DNA of 64,000 bases from positions 186,001 through 250,000 of the forward strand of contig JACKER010000011.1 in the NCBI GenBank assembly GCA_020632925.1, given 5' to 3'. The notes under the pieces were generated by a model, which saw only the letters and a program-made list of their open reading frames with translations, had not been told where the DNA came from and did not search any database. Shown one piece after another: positions 1-7,499 of the stretch. Each line of letters starts with the position of its first letter. Position 1 is the first letter of the stretch. The DNA is from Alphaproteobacteria bacterium (GTDB lineage Bacteria > Myxococcota_A > UBA796 > GCA-2862545). Both the position numbers and the translations under genes were made by a program.

Positions 1-1
1 C

Positions 2-322
2 CCGGACGGCGCCCCCGTGGGCGAGGTCGCGGACGGCATCGAGGGCTTCCTCGCCCAGGGCGACCCCATCCAGGGCGGTCAGCTCGGCCTCGCGCTGACG
101 GTGCTCGAGCACACCGGCGGGGCCTCGCTCTGGAGCTTCTCGCGGTTCTCCCGCCGGACGCTCGACGAGCGCCGCGAGATCCTCGAGGGCTGGCGGTCCT
201 CGTCGCTGCAGACACGTCGCCAGATCGCCGACGCGATGCGCCGGGTCGCCCTGTTCTCCTGGTACACGCGGGAGCAGACCTGGGCGGCCATCGGGTACGA
301 CGGGCCCTGGGTGCACCCGTGA
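2..322 (+). CDS. GMC oxidoreductase-associated small subunit, 5' end cut by window
   Basis: The reading frame is open from the window edge to the TGA at 320-322, so the true start lies upstream. The visible 106 residues end in a helical segment of the form LDERREIL-x-GW...RRQIADAMRRVALFSWY...TWAAIGYDGPW. This resembles the small helical region that precedes or accompanies GMC-type alcohol dehydrogenases and fatty alcohol oxidases (gluconate 2-dehydrogenase subunit 3-like). The stop overlaps the GTG start of the GMC oxidoreductase by 4 bases, which supports translational coupling and a two-part enzyme. The function is inferred from position and this tail; without the N-terminus I cannot say whether it has a Tat signal. 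Confidence 0.6.
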   Translation, partial: PDGAPVGEVADGIEGFLAQGDPIQGGQLGLALTVLEHTGGASLWSFSRFSRRTLDERREILEGWRSSSLQTRRQIADAMRRVALFSWYTREQTWAAIGYDGPWVHP

Positions 323-1842
323 TCCGCGGCGCAGCGGAGGTCCCCGAGGGCTTCACCGTGCGCACGGAGGTCTGCGTCGTCGGCTCGGGAGCGGGCGGGG
401 GCGTGGCGGCGGCGCTGCTCTCCGAGGGTGGGCGGGAGGTCCTGGTCCTCGAGGAGGGGCCGCACGTCCCGCGCGAGCGCATGACGCAGCGCGAGGAGCA
501 GATGTACCCGCTGCTCTACCGCGACGGCGGCAACCAGCTCACGGACGACGGCGGGATCAGCGTCCTGCAGGGGAGGGTGGTCGGCGGCAGCACCGTCGTG
601 AACATGGCCGACGTCGTGGGCATCACCGAGGAGGTCTGGGCGCACTGGCGCACCCTGTTCGGCTGCGATCGTTGGTCGATGGACGATCTGGCGGAGGCCG
701 CGGCGGACTGCCGGGCGACGATCGGCGCGAACCACGTGACCGCCGAGCAGCTGAACCGGAACAACGCGCTGCTCGTCCGCGGCGGCGACCGCCTGGGGAT
801 GCGCACGGCCACGATGGAGCACAACCGCGTCGGCTGCGTCGGCTCGGGCTATTGCCTCATCGGCTGCGCCTACGACGCGAAGCGCTCGGTAGCGGTGTCG
901 TGGATCCCGAGGGCGCTCGCGACCGGGCGGGTGATGGTCCAGTCCGAGGCGCGGGTGGATCGCTTCGAGCACGACCGCGGGCGGGTCGTGGCGGTGGTGG
1001 GGCACCTCGTGCGGCCGGCGGACGGTGCGAAGCTCGCGCCCTTCCGCGTGGAGGCAGACACCTTCGTGCTCGCGGCCGGCGCGATCCACAGCCCCCTCCT
1101 GCTGAAGGTCTCGGGGCTGGGTGGGGCGGCCGTCGGGCGGAACCTCTCGCTGCAGCCGCAGGCCCCGGTGGCGGCGTTGTTCGCCGACGACGTCGTGATG
1201 TTCCGCGGCATCCCGCAGGCCGGCTACGTCGACGCGGAGACCGCGACGGCCGAGGAAGGCCTCGGGGGCTTCCGTCTGGAGGCGGTGAGCGCCACCCCGG
1301 GGATGTCCGCCATCACGACCGCGTTGCCCACGGCCGACCTGCACCGCTTCATGACGCGCTATCGCCAGGTGGCGGCCAACCTCTGCCTCGTGCCCGACCG
1401 GCCCGGGGGGACGGTGACGGCCGATCGCAACGGGCGACCGCGCATCTCGTACGCGCTCACCCCCGCCGTACAGGCGACGATGATCGACGCGATCCGGACG
1501 GCGGCGCGGTGCTGGCTGGCTGCCGGTGCCGAGGGGGTGGCCCTACCGTTCCCGGGGCTGCCGATGGCGCGGTCCGAGGCTGATCTGGCGGCGTTGGACC
1601 GTGTCTCCGTCCGACCCGCGAGCACACCCATGATCAGCGCGCATCCCCAGGGGACCTGCCGGATGGGGCCGCGGGCGGGCGAGGCGGTGGTCGATACCGA
1701 TCTGCGCCTGCACGACGCACCCAACCTCTCCGTCCTGGATGCCAGCGTCTTCCCGACGACCGCGAGCAGCCACACGCAGCTGCCGGTCATGTCCCTGGCC
1801 TGGCTCGGGGCGCGAGCTATCCTGGAGCGGCCGGCGCGATGA
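319..1842 (+). CDS. GMC family FAD-dependent oxidoreductase
   Basis: This 507-residue protein has the FAD-binding GxGxxG motif near residues 22-30 (VVGSGAGGGVAAALL), the GMC N-terminal region with GGSTVVN near residue 90, and the C-terminal GMC domain with SAHPQGTCRMG near 439-449 and SSHTQLPVM near 484. The histidines in these last two motifs correspond to the usual catalytic pair. Enzymes of this family oxidise alcohols or sterols with FAD; the substrate cannot be read from sequence. The start is a GTG at 319 that overlaps the previous stop (GTGA). A histidine- and cysteine-containing stretch (GCVGSGYCLIGC, about residues 173-184) is typical of the bacterial long-chain alcohol and cholesterol-oxidase-like branch. 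Confidence 0.9.
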   Translation: MIRGAAEVPEGFTVRTEVCVVGSGAGGGVAAALLSEGGREVLVLEEGPHVPRERMTQREEQMYPLLYRDGGNQLTDDGGISVLQGRVVGGSTVVNMADVVGITEEVWAHWRTLFGCDRWSMDDLAEAAADCRATIGANHVTAEQLNRNNALLVRGGDRLGMRTATMEHNRVGCVGSGYCLIGCAYDAKRSVAVSWIPRALATGRVMVQSEARVDRFEHDRGRVVAVVGHLVRPADGAKLAPFRVEADTFVLAAGAIHSPLLLKVSGLGGAAVGRNLSLQPQAPVAALFADDVVMFRGIPQAGYVDAETATAEEGLGGFRLEAVSATPGMSAITTALPTADLHRFMTRYRQVAANLCLVPDRPGGTVTADRNGRPRISYALTPAVQATMIDAIRTAARCWLAAGAEGVALPFPGLPMARSEADLAALDRVSVRPASTPMISAHPQGTCRMGPRAGEAVVDTDLRLHDAPNLSVLDASVFPTTASSHTQLPVMSLAWLGARAILERPAR

Positions 1843-1850
1843 TCCGCTGC

Positions 1851-1856
1851 TAAGGT
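1851..1856 (+). promoter_or_regulatory. Candidate -10 hexamer TAAGGT for the hybrid histidine kinase
   Basis: TAAGGT fits the TANNNT pattern seen before many genes here. It ends 16 nt before the GTG at 1873, with TGGAGG between them as ribosome binding site. No convincing -35 box is visible. The same ten bases (CTAAGGTCGC) recur before the double kinase gene at 13300. Confidence 0.4.
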
Positions 1857-1872
1857 CGCGTCTGGAGGCGGG

Positions 1873-3744
1873 GTGCTCGAGTCGGTGGTTCCGTCGTTGG
1901 TGCGTGCTGCAGGTGTCTGCGAGCTCGCGTCCGCGCTCGGGGAATGGGTGGAGGCGGGTTTCACCACCTCGGTCGGCCTGTGGCGGCTTCGCGGTGACCG
2001 CACCGAGCGGGTCTGTGTCCATGGGCTGCCCGAGGACTGGCGTCCCCCGCAGCCCCCGGGACACCCGTGGTCCGAGCTCAGCGCCCGTGGGCGGGTACGC
2101 GCTCCGGGCCTCCGTGATCACCTGCTCCACCTGCTGCGGCGCGGGGACGAGGTCGTGGGCCTGGTGGTCCTCCCGGTGCCGTTCCGCCCGCCCGCCCTGA
2201 TCCCGCTCATCGGCGAGACGCTCGGTCGCTGCGTGGACGCCGACGCGGCCCGCCAGCGTGCGACGACGCTCGATGAACTGCTGGCGCTGGTCTCCGACGG
2301 CGTCATCGTCGCGAGTGCGGACGGCGAGATGATCGGGCTGAGCCGCAGCATGAGCGAGGCCGTCGGCTGGACCGCGGAGGAGATCCGCGAGCATGGCTGG
2401 ACGAACCTGGTCTACCCCGATCCGGACGTCCGCGCGGACGTGCAGCGAGGGATCGCTGCCCTGGTCCGTGGCGTCCCGTCGGAGGGGGTGGTGCGGACGC
2501 TCGCGCGCAAGGACGGCGGCGAGGTACGGATGGCCATCTGGAGCCGCCTGGTCCCCAACCCAGCCGGCGGCGCGCCCGCCATGATCGGCCTCATGCGCGA
2601 CGTGACCACGGCGGAGGACACCCGTCGGCGTGCGGCGCGGGAGGAGGGGCTCGCGCAGCTCGGGCGTATCGCCGGGGGCATCGCCCACGAGTACAACAAC
2701 CTGCTCTGCGCCGTGATGGGGCACGCCGAGCTGATCGGGCTGACGCCGGGTGTGCCGGCGGGCGTGGAGCGACGAGCCGAGACCATCCTGCGGTCGGCGC
2801 GGCGTGGGGCGTACCTCTCGAGCCGGTTGCTCGCGTTCACCGGCACCGCGAGCGCCCGCCCCGCCGCCGTCGATCTCGCGCAGGCCGTCCGCCAGGTGGT
2901 GGATCTGTACACCCCTCGGCTGCCGCCCGACGTCCGGGTCGTGCTGGACCTCGAGCCGAACGTCCCGCCGGGCGAGGTGGACCCGAACCTCCTCCAGCAG
3001 GCGCTGATCAACCTGGTGGTCAACGCGGCGGAGGCCATGCCGGAAGGCGGCACGATCGGGATCGGGGTGCGCGCGGACCACCTGCCTGCGGACGTGCGGT
3101 TTCGGGCGGCGGACGCTCCGCCTGTGGGTGCTGCGATGGTCGCCGTCACCGTCCGCGACCGCGGAACGGGCTTCTCGACGGAGGCGCTCGAGCGCCTGTT
3201 CGAACCGTTCTTCACGTCGAAGAAGGATGGGCACGGGATGGGGCTGCCCGCCGTCCGAAACGTGGCTGCCACCCATCGGGGCTGCGTGGAGGTCGTCAAC
3301 GACGACGGTGCGGTGATCACGCTGTGGCTGCCTGCCTCGACGCGCCCCGAGGTCGCGATGACGCGCCTCCTGGCGACGGGGGAGGGCGGCGCGGTCCGCA
3401 TCTGGATCCTGGACGACCAGGAGGCGGTGCTCGAGTTCTCGCGGGTGTCGCTGGAGGCCGAGGGTCACCAGGTACGCACGTTCTCCAGCGTCCAGCAGAT
3501 CCTCGGCGCGGAGGGCGAGCCGCCGGACCTGCTCGTGCTCGACCTGCAGCTCCCCGACGGGGACGGCGCCTCCGTCTACCACGAGCTCCGCCAGCGCGGC
3601 GTCGGCGCCCGGGTCCTGTGGAGCACGGGCCACACCCCCGAGTCGGTCGTCGTCCCCGAGGACTCGGGCCCCGTCCTGCAGAAGCCCTACACCGGCGTGG
3701 ACCTCGTGGCCGCCGTCAACCGGGTCGTCGGCACCAACGGATGA
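1873..3744 (+). CDS. Hybrid sensor histidine kinase/response regulator (PAS-HisKA-HATPase-REC)
   Basis: This 623-residue protein has a GAF-like or unassigned N-terminus (1-125) and a PAS domain at about 130-250. The NtrB-type phosphoacceptor segment GGIAHEYNNLL has its His at 272. A HATPase domain follows (N box NLVVNAAEAMPEGG near 385, G boxes DRGTGFS and GHGMGLP near 430-460), and then a C-terminal receiver with phosphoacceptor Asp557 in LVLDLQLPDGDG. It has no transmembrane segment, so it should be a cytoplasmic sensor. Autophosphorylation at His272 with transfer to Asp557 is the expected chemistry. The start GTG at 1873 has a TGGAGG ribosome binding site. Its stop overlaps the ATG of the DUF429 gene, although the two genes look functionally unrelated. 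Confidence 0.9.
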   Translation: MLESVVPSLVRAAGVCELASALGEWVEAGFTTSVGLWRLRGDRTERVCVHGLPEDWRPPQPPGHPWSELSARGRVRAPGLRDHLLHLLRRGDEVVGLVVLPVPFRPPALIPLIGETLGRCVDADAARQRATTLDELLALVSDGVIVASADGEMIGLSRSMSEAVGWTAEEIREHGWTNLVYPDPDVRADVQRGIAALVRGVPSEGVVRTLARKDGGEVRMAIWSRLVPNPAGGAPAMIGLMRDVTTAEDTRRRAAREEGLAQLGRIAGGIAHEYNNLLCAVMGHAELIGLTPGVPAGVERRAETILRSARRGAYLSSRLLAFTGTASARPAAVDLAQAVRQVVDLYTPRLPPDVRVVLDLEPNVPPGEVDPNLLQQALINLVVNAAEAMPEGGTIGIGVRADHLPADVRFRAADAPPVGAAMVAVTVRDRGTGFSTEALERLFEPFFTSKKDGHGMGLPAVRNVAATHRGCVEVVNDDGAVITLWLPASTRPEVAMTRLLATGEGGAVRIWILDDQEAVLEFSRVSLEAEGHQVRTFSSVQQILGAEGEPPDLLVLDLQLPDGDGASVYHELRQRGVGARVLWSTGHTPESVVVPEDSGPVLQKPYTGVDLVAAVNRVVGTNG

Positions 3745-4514
3745 CCAACGTCGCAGTCGGTTGGGACGTCGGAGGGTGGCACGGGACGGGGAACGCCGTG
3801 GCGGTGCTGGTGCTCACCGATGCGGGTCCGAAGTGGCTCGGAGCGGCATCTGGACGGTTGCCCAGCAACCTGTTGGATTTGCGTGGCTTCGTGCGTCACT
3901 TCTGTGGAGACGAGGCAGCCGTCGCCGTGGCCGCGCCGGGTACCGTGGTCGGGGTGGACGCGCCGCTCGGCCTCCCCACCACGTTTCGTGCGTTCGTGGC
4001 CGATGCCGGAACGTCGATTTCGGATGCCCGTCTGTGTGGGGCCTTCCTGGACAACCCCCTGGCCTTCCGCAAAACGGACCGAGAGATCGCGCGACGCTTC
4101 CCGTCGAAGCCGCCCTTGTCCGCGACGTTCGACAAGCTCGGCAACCCGGCGTCCGTGGCCGTGCGCCACGTCCACGCCTGGACCGGAGGGAGGGGGCCGA
4201 CGGTGGGACGGGATGTACCCACAGAAGGTGTTCCGTCGATCATCGAGGTCTACCCGGCCTTCTGCAAGCAGCTCCCGCGTCGTGCGGCGCCGGCGTGTGT
4301 ACCCTACGGCTCGCTGTTGTCGGACTTCGTGGTCGGCACGGACATCTACGACGCTGCGCTCGCCGCCATCCTGGCGCTGGGGTGGCGCAACGGCGACGAC
4401 GAGGTCGTCCCGCGATTGTCCGTGACGGACAACGAGCCCGGGGAAGGTGCGATCTGGTACCCATCGGACCCTGCGTGGAGGTTGCCCGTCACCCCGCCTC
4501 GGCGTGCTTCTTGA
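3741..4514 (+). CDS. DUF429 family protein (predicted RNase H-like fold)
   Basis: This 257-residue protein begins MTNVAVGWDVGGWHGTGNAVAVL, an RNase H-fold-like strand with an early Asp. The body carries GVDAPLGLP (about residues 72-80), the later IIEVYPAF and a C-terminal YDAALAAILALGW segment, as in DUF429 proteins (predicted nucleases of unknown role). The ATG at 3741 overlaps the upstream stop (ATGA); the reading frame extends further upstream but that part is a shadow of the kinase. Codon use is less GC-biased than in neighbouring genes (for example TTG TTG GAT TTG), consistent with an accessory origin. The last 26 bases overlap the convergent SRPBCC gene. Confidence 0.75.
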   Translation: MTNVAVGWDVGGWHGTGNAVAVLVLTDAGPKWLGAASGRLPSNLLDLRGFVRHFCGDEAAVAVAAPGTVVGVDAPLGLPTTFRAFVADAGTSISDARLCGAFLDNPLAFRKTDREIARRFPSKPPLSATFDKLGNPASVAVRHVHAWTGGRGPTVGRDVPTEGVPSIIEVYPAFCKQLPRRAAPACVPYGSLLSDFVVGTDIYDAALAAILALGWRNGDDEVVPRLSVTDNEPGEGAIWYPSDPAWRLPVTPPRRAS

Positions 4515-4905
4515 GGCCCTCCGAGAACTGACGGAACGCGTCGGTGAGGTCGGGGACGCTCCGGCCGAACAGCCACAGCATCCAGCCGGAGAACTGCTCG
4601 CCGCAGTACACCTCGGTCACGCCCTCACCCTTGGGGGTGAGCGTGAACGTGCGGACCCCGGAGAACATGTTCAGCGGCATCGACCAGGACCACACCATCG
4701 ATCGCGGCGGATCCATCGCCGAGACCTTCGCTGGGAACGCCCGATCCGAGAGCCTGGTGTGGATGGTGAGCTGCTCGCCCAGCTCAATCTTCCCATCCAC
4801 CTTCGTGCAGTTCGGCTCCCAGGTCGGCCAGCCGTCCCCGTCGGTGAGGATCGCCCAGATCGCCTCTGGCGAAGCCGCGATCTCGATGGTCGAGCTGTAG
4901 AGCAT
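4489..4905 (-). CDS. SRPBCC family protein (START-like lipid/ligand-binding fold)
   Basis: A 138-residue protein beginning MLYSSTIEIAASPEAIWAILTDGDGWPTWEPN, the classical N-terminal strand and helix of polyketide cyclase/START-like domains, where ligands bind in a deep cavity. The middle strands (SMVWSWSMPL, RTFTLTP) and the C-terminal helix (FRQFSEGLKKHAE) complete one domain. There is no signal peptide. A GGGAGG ribosome binding site precedes the ATG and a TAGGCT hexamer lies 15 nt upstream. The 3' end overlaps the DUF429 gene by 26 bases. The ligand is unknown. Confidence 0.8.
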   Translation of the reverse strand: MLYSSTIEIAASPEAIWAILTDGDGWPTWEPNCTKVDGKIELGEQLTIHTRLSDRAFPAKVSAMDPPRSMVWSWSMPLNMFSGVRTFTLTPKGEGVTEVYCGEQFSGWMLWLFGRSVPDLTDAFRQFSEGLKKHAEAG

Positions 4906-4920
4906 GCCGCCTCCCGCCGC

Positions 4921-4926
4921 AGCCTA
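4921..4926 (-). promoter_or_regulatory. Candidate -10 hexamer TAGGCT for the SRPBCC gene
   Basis: On the minus strand TAGGCT ends 15 nt before the ATG at 4905, with GGGAGG in the gap. It fits the TANNNT pattern; no -35 box is recognisable. Confidence 0.4.
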
Positions 4927-5059
4927 CCCCATTCGCCCCTCGTCCTCCCGCTCCGACCCACGAACCGAACGCCACGATTGGCCGGGCTCAGCGGCGGATT
5001 CGGGAGCGGCGACATGGAGTGGAGGGTCCGGGCGCGCCACAAGATCCTGCCAGAGCACG

Positions 5060-5065
5060 TACCCT
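5060..5065 (+). promoter_or_regulatory. Candidate -10 hexamer TACCCT for the HNH-like gene
   Basis: TACCCT lies 15 nt before the ATG at 5081, with a purine-rich GAGGCGAGG in the gap. The arrangement matches that of the SRPBCC gene, which diverges from this one across 175 bp. Confidence 0.4.
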
Positions 5066-5080
5066 GTCCGAGGCGAGGTG

Positions 5081-5752
5081 ATGATGACCGAGTTCTCCCT
5101 GGACGACGCGGGCTACAGGCGTTGGCTCACGGCGCACCCGAGCGGGTGGGTGGCCAACGTCGACCGCGGCAAGAGTTCGTACCTGAAGATCCACGTGGCG
5201 ACATGTCGATGGGCCGCGTCAGCCAACGCGCCGGTCAGTCCGAACCCGTTGACCAACGACTACATCAAGGTCGTGTCCGATTCGTTCGACGAGCTTTGGT
5301 CGTGGGCCCAGGCTCGAGGGTTTCCCGCCGTCGGTCGCGGAGACGCCATGTGCGGTGTCTGTGGGCGCGGGACGGCGAAACCCCGCTCTTCCCCGACGCT
5401 AGCGCCCATGAACGACGAAACCGCTTTCTTCCATGTGATGCGGCGGCTGTACGGCGAGGCTTGCGCGGTCACCGGACCATGTCCGGAGGTCGCCCTCGAT
5501 GTCGTCGCGATCGACCTGGATGCGGGGCATGTCGTTGAGAACGGCCTGTTGCTTCGCTCCGACATTCGGCGGCTCTTCGATGCGGGCATGCTGGTGGTCG
5601 AGCCTGGAGGCAGGATCAAGGTCTCGCCGCTGCTGGTGATGGGCGATTACCAGAGGTACGACGGGCGCAAGCTGCGACCTCGTCTCGACGGGTCCCAACC
5701 GGCGCCCGAGTACATCCAGGCCAGGCTGCGCGGCGGGTACGGCGGCGCGTGA
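5081..5752 (+). CDS. HNH-like protein with apparently degraded active site
   Basis: This 223-residue protein has two parts. The N-terminal part (about 1-105) has WLTAHPSGWVANV, a YLKIHVATC motif and a CGVCG pair. The C-terminal part (about 110-200) matches the HNH_2 layout: FFHVMRRLYGEACAVTG, then NGLLLRSDIRRLFDAGMLVV. In typical members the segment after CAVTG contains an A-A-H-I motif and the last helix starts DIH-x-LFD. Here these read VVAI and DIRRLFD, so two usual catalytic or metal-binding histidines are missing, although GHVVENG keeps one. I infer reduced or lost nuclease activity. ATG at 5081 was preferred to the GTG at 5078 and the ATG at 5084; the ribosome binding site does not separate them. 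Confidence 0.65.
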   Translation: MMTEFSLDDAGYRRWLTAHPSGWVANVDRGKSSYLKIHVATCRWAASANAPVSPNPLTNDYIKVVSDSFDELWSWAQARGFPAVGRGDAMCGVCGRGTAKPRSSPTLAPMNDETAFFHVMRRLYGEACAVTGPCPEVALDVVAIDLDAGHVVENGLLLRSDIRRLFDAGMLVVEPGGRIKVSPLLVMGDYQRYDGRKLRPRLDGSQPAPEYIQARLRGGYGGA

Positions 5753-5810
5753 CGACTTCTTCCTTCACGACCGTGATGGCTGGTATCCGCCCAACCTCGC
5801 CCGCGACACA

Positions 5811-5903
5811 CCCGAGCCAACAGCACCGAGGGCCAGGGCGTTCGTGGGCAAGGAACGAGGAGGGAAGCGTACTCCTGTACGCGACCGACGAACCGCGCGT
5901 CAG
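5811..5903. repeat. Direct repeat family A, copy 1 (93 bp)
   Basis: Nearly identical to 5930-6021; the two copies differ only in a few bases near their left end (one base shorter in copy 2). Each copy contains a GCGTAC/GTACGC inverted repeat with a 4-nt loop (5867-5882 here) and a CGTTC/GAACG hairpin (5839-5857). There is no credible coding frame. It looks like a structured intergenic repeat. Confidence 0.9.
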
Positions 5904-5929
5904 TCTTCATCGCCCCTGCACCACCGCCA

Positions 5930-6021
5930 CCCGAGCCAACAGCGCTGAGGCCAGGGCGTTCGTGGGCAAGGAACGAGGAGGGAAGCGTACTCCTGTACGC
6001 GACCGACGAACCGCGCGTCAG
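5930..6021. repeat. Direct repeat family A, copy 2 (92 bp)
   Basis: Second copy of the repeat at 5811-5903, separated from it by 26 bp. The internal hairpin GCGTAC/GTACGC is at 5985-6000. Its last bases (CAG) are shared with the start of repeat family B. Confidence 0.9.
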
Positions 6022-6088
6022 CGCGGCGGCCGAAGGCCGGTGACGCTGAACACGGGCGTCCTGGTCCAGCGATGGCCGGCGAGGGAGT
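6019..6088. repeat. Direct repeat family B, copy 1 (70 bp)
   Basis: Begins CAGCGCGGCGG and ends GGCGAGGGAGT. It is followed without a gap by copy 2, from which it differs by one inserted base and two substitutions. Confidence 0.9.
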
Positions 6089-6157
6089 CAGCGCGGCGGC
6101 GAAGGCCGGTGACGCCGACCACGGGCGTCCTGGTCCAGCGATGGCCGGCGAGGGAGT
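6089..6157. repeat. Direct repeat family B, copy 2 (69 bp), abutting the tRNA-Leu 3' end
   Basis: This tandem copy ends at 6157, which is the discriminator base of the minus-strand tRNA-Leu. The repeat array therefore lies immediately 3' of the mature tRNA, a place often used by integrating elements, but no integrase is present here. Confidence 0.85.
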
Positions 6158-6240
6158 GGGGGCGGAGGGAATCGAACCCTCAAGACCTTCCGGCCACACG
6201 ATTTTGAGTCGCGCGCGTCTACCAATTCCGCCACGCCCCC
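6157..6240 (-). tRNA. tRNA-Leu, anticodon CAA
   Basis: The 84-nt minus-strand sequence folds as a class II tRNA. The acceptor stem is GGGGGCG paired with CGCCCCC, and the D arm contains GGTAGA. The anticodon stem CGCGA/TCGTG (one G-U pair) closes the loop CTCAAAA with anticodon CAA. A variable arm GGCC-GGAA-GGTC follows, then a T stem GAGGG/CCCTC with TTCGATT. CCA is not encoded. It reads UUG codons, which are rare in this GC-rich genome. It starts 23 bp after the stop of the upstream DUF218 gene on the same strand. Confidence 0.96.
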
Positions 6241-6263
6241 GTGGCTCGGATCGAGTAACGCGG

Positions 6264-6827
6264 TCAGAGTCGACCCGACAGGCCGTGACGCAGGACCGCC
6301 GCCGCCTCCCGGAGCGCGGCACGCACGCGCGGCCAGCCCTCGACCGCGGCCCCGGCCGAGTGCACCACGCGGAAGTGCCGGCCGAACATGCGGCGGCAGC
6401 GGAAGGTGTGGGCCGCGTCGGTCACCACGATCACGTGGAGGTCCGTGGAACCCGATCCGAGGACTCGATGCGTGAACGCCGCGTTCTCGAGCGTGGTGGT
6501 CGAACGGTCCTCCAGGATCAGCGCCGCGTCGGGCACGCCCTGGTGCCGGCACAGCTCGGCGGCGCAGTGCGCCTCGGTGATCGGCGCGTCCGCCCCCTGC
6601 CCACCCGTGAGCACGATGAGCCGCGCGCGGCGCGTGTGGAACAGGTGGACCGCCAGGCCCACCCGGCGCGCGAGGGCCAGGCTCGGCGTGCCGTCCGGCA
6701 TCACCCGGCACCCGGCGACCACCGCCACGTCCCAGCTGCGATCGGGGGGCTCGTCGCGCCCCTGCCGGTCCAGCCAGGCCGCCAGCGCGAGGAAGCCGGA
6801 GGCGGGGAGCAGGCCCGCGGTGAGCAC
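6264..6827 (-). CDS. DUF218/YdcF-like domain protein
   Basis: This protein of about 187 residues has the DUF218 pattern: WDVAVVAGCRVMPDGTPSLALARRV (about 30-54), IVLTGGQGADAPITEAHCAAELC, LEDRSTTTLENAAF and VTDAAHTFRC. The N-terminal hydrophobic stretch (VLTAGLLPASGFLALAAWL) is a probable membrane anchor, as in YdcF/SanA-type envelope proteins. The frame runs far upstream as a shadow of other genes. I chose the GTG at 6827, but a CTG overlapping the previous stop (CTGA at 6839) is possible because the genes are nearly contiguous. The substrate is unknown. Confidence 0.75.
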   Translation of the reverse strand: MLTAGLLPASGFLALAAWLDRQGRDEPPDRSWDVAVVAGCRVMPDGTPSLALARRVGLAVHLFHTRRARLIVLTGGQGADAPITEAHCAAELCRHQGVPDAALILEDRSTTTLENAAFTHRVLGSGSTDLHVIVVTDAAHTFRCRRMFGRHFRVVHSAGAAVEGWPRVRAALREAAAVLRHGLSGRL

Positions 6828-6835
6828 GGCGGCGG

Positions 6836-7471
6836 TCAGTCCCACAGCCGGTCCAACAACGCCGAGGTGAGCGGCACGCGCTCCCGCGGGATCTCGGCGC
6901 GCATTCGCCGGAGGTCCGCCTCCTCGTCCACATCCCACCACGGATCGACGCGGATCGGGTCGAGGTCCGCCAGTCGGGCCACCGTGGCGTCGAGGGTGGA
7001 GGCCGTGCTCCACGGGATGTCCGCGAGCAGACCCGGCGGACAGCGTCGTAGCCCCAGCCCCCAGAACCCGCCGTCGGCGGTGGGGCCGATCGCGGCGTCG
7101 TGCTCCTCGAGCGCGTCCACGAGGCGCTGCAGGTGGGTGACCGGCAGGTGAGGGGCGTCCCCGCCCAGCGCGATCACCGCGTCGTGCTCGAGCAGGCCGC
7201 GACGGAAGCCCCGTTCCAGTCGCTGTCCGAGGTCGCCCCCACCCTGGTCCCACACGATCGCGTCCACGCCATGGTCCTCGCCGGGCTCGGGCGTGCTGAG
7301 GACGACGTCGAGCCAGGGCACGTCCCGGAGGAGGCGCCAGGTGTCCGACAACAGCGCGCGCGCCACCTCCGCCGCGACGTCGGCCCCCATCGTGGCCGCC
7401 AGGCGTGTCTTCACGGCGCCCGCCCGAGGGGGCTTCGCGTACACCAGCGCTAGGATACGCGTCGACGCCAT
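6836..7471 (-). CDS. TIGR04282 family glycosyltransferase-like protein (DUF2064)
   Basis: This 211-residue protein has the hallmark AKPPRAGAVKTRLA (about 9-22) and LGGDAPHL (about 105), then PTADGGFWGLGL, all characteristic of the rSAM/selenodomain-associated transferase 1 family with a nucleotide-diphospho-sugar transferase fold. The ATG at 7471 (MASTRILALVYAK) was chosen over an upstream in-frame start at 7501 because it places the first strand directly at the N-terminus. It is followed closely by the DUF218 gene, and its start faces the sigma factor gene across 28 bp. The specific acceptor is unknown. Confidence 0.8.
   Translation of the reverse strand: MASTRILALVYAKPPRAGAVKTRLAATMGADVAAEVARALLSDTWRLLRDVPWLDVVLSTPEPGEDHGVDAIVWDQGGGDLGQRLERGFRRGLLEHDAVIALGGDAPHLPVTHLQRLVDALEEHDAAIGPTADGGFWGLGLRRCPPGLLADIPWSTASTLDATVARLADLDPIRVDPWWDVDEEADLRRMRAEIPRERVPLTSALLDRLWD
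7451..7456 (+). promoter_or_regulatory. Candidate -10 hexamer TAGGAT for the sigma factor operon
   Basis: TAGGAT lies 43 nt before the ATG at 7500 and overlaps the 5' coding end of the divergent transferase. The match is to the TANNNT pattern only. Confidence 0.25.
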
Positions 7472-7499
7472 CCAGCACAGAGGGTACCCGCTTCCCGCC

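Noticed and set aside
79..1344. Long antisense open frame opposite the GMC oxidoreductase (and many similar frames elsewhere)
   Set aside because: High GC makes the antisense of genes stop-poor. Their translations are Arg/Ala/His-rich with no domain motifs, while the other strand has clear families.
5647..5910. Small minus-strand frame across repeat family A (RFVGRVQEYASLL)
   Set aside because: The same peptide appears in both repeat copies only because the repeats are copies; there is no start signal and no family.
5811..6157. CRISPR-like array
   Set aside because: Repeats are 69-93 bp and nearly contiguous, without unique spacers of constant length; no cas genes.
6825..6839. CTG at 6839 as start of the DUF218 gene
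   Set aside because: It overlaps the upstream stop nicely, but CTG starts are rare and a GTG follows four codons later; kept only as an alternative.
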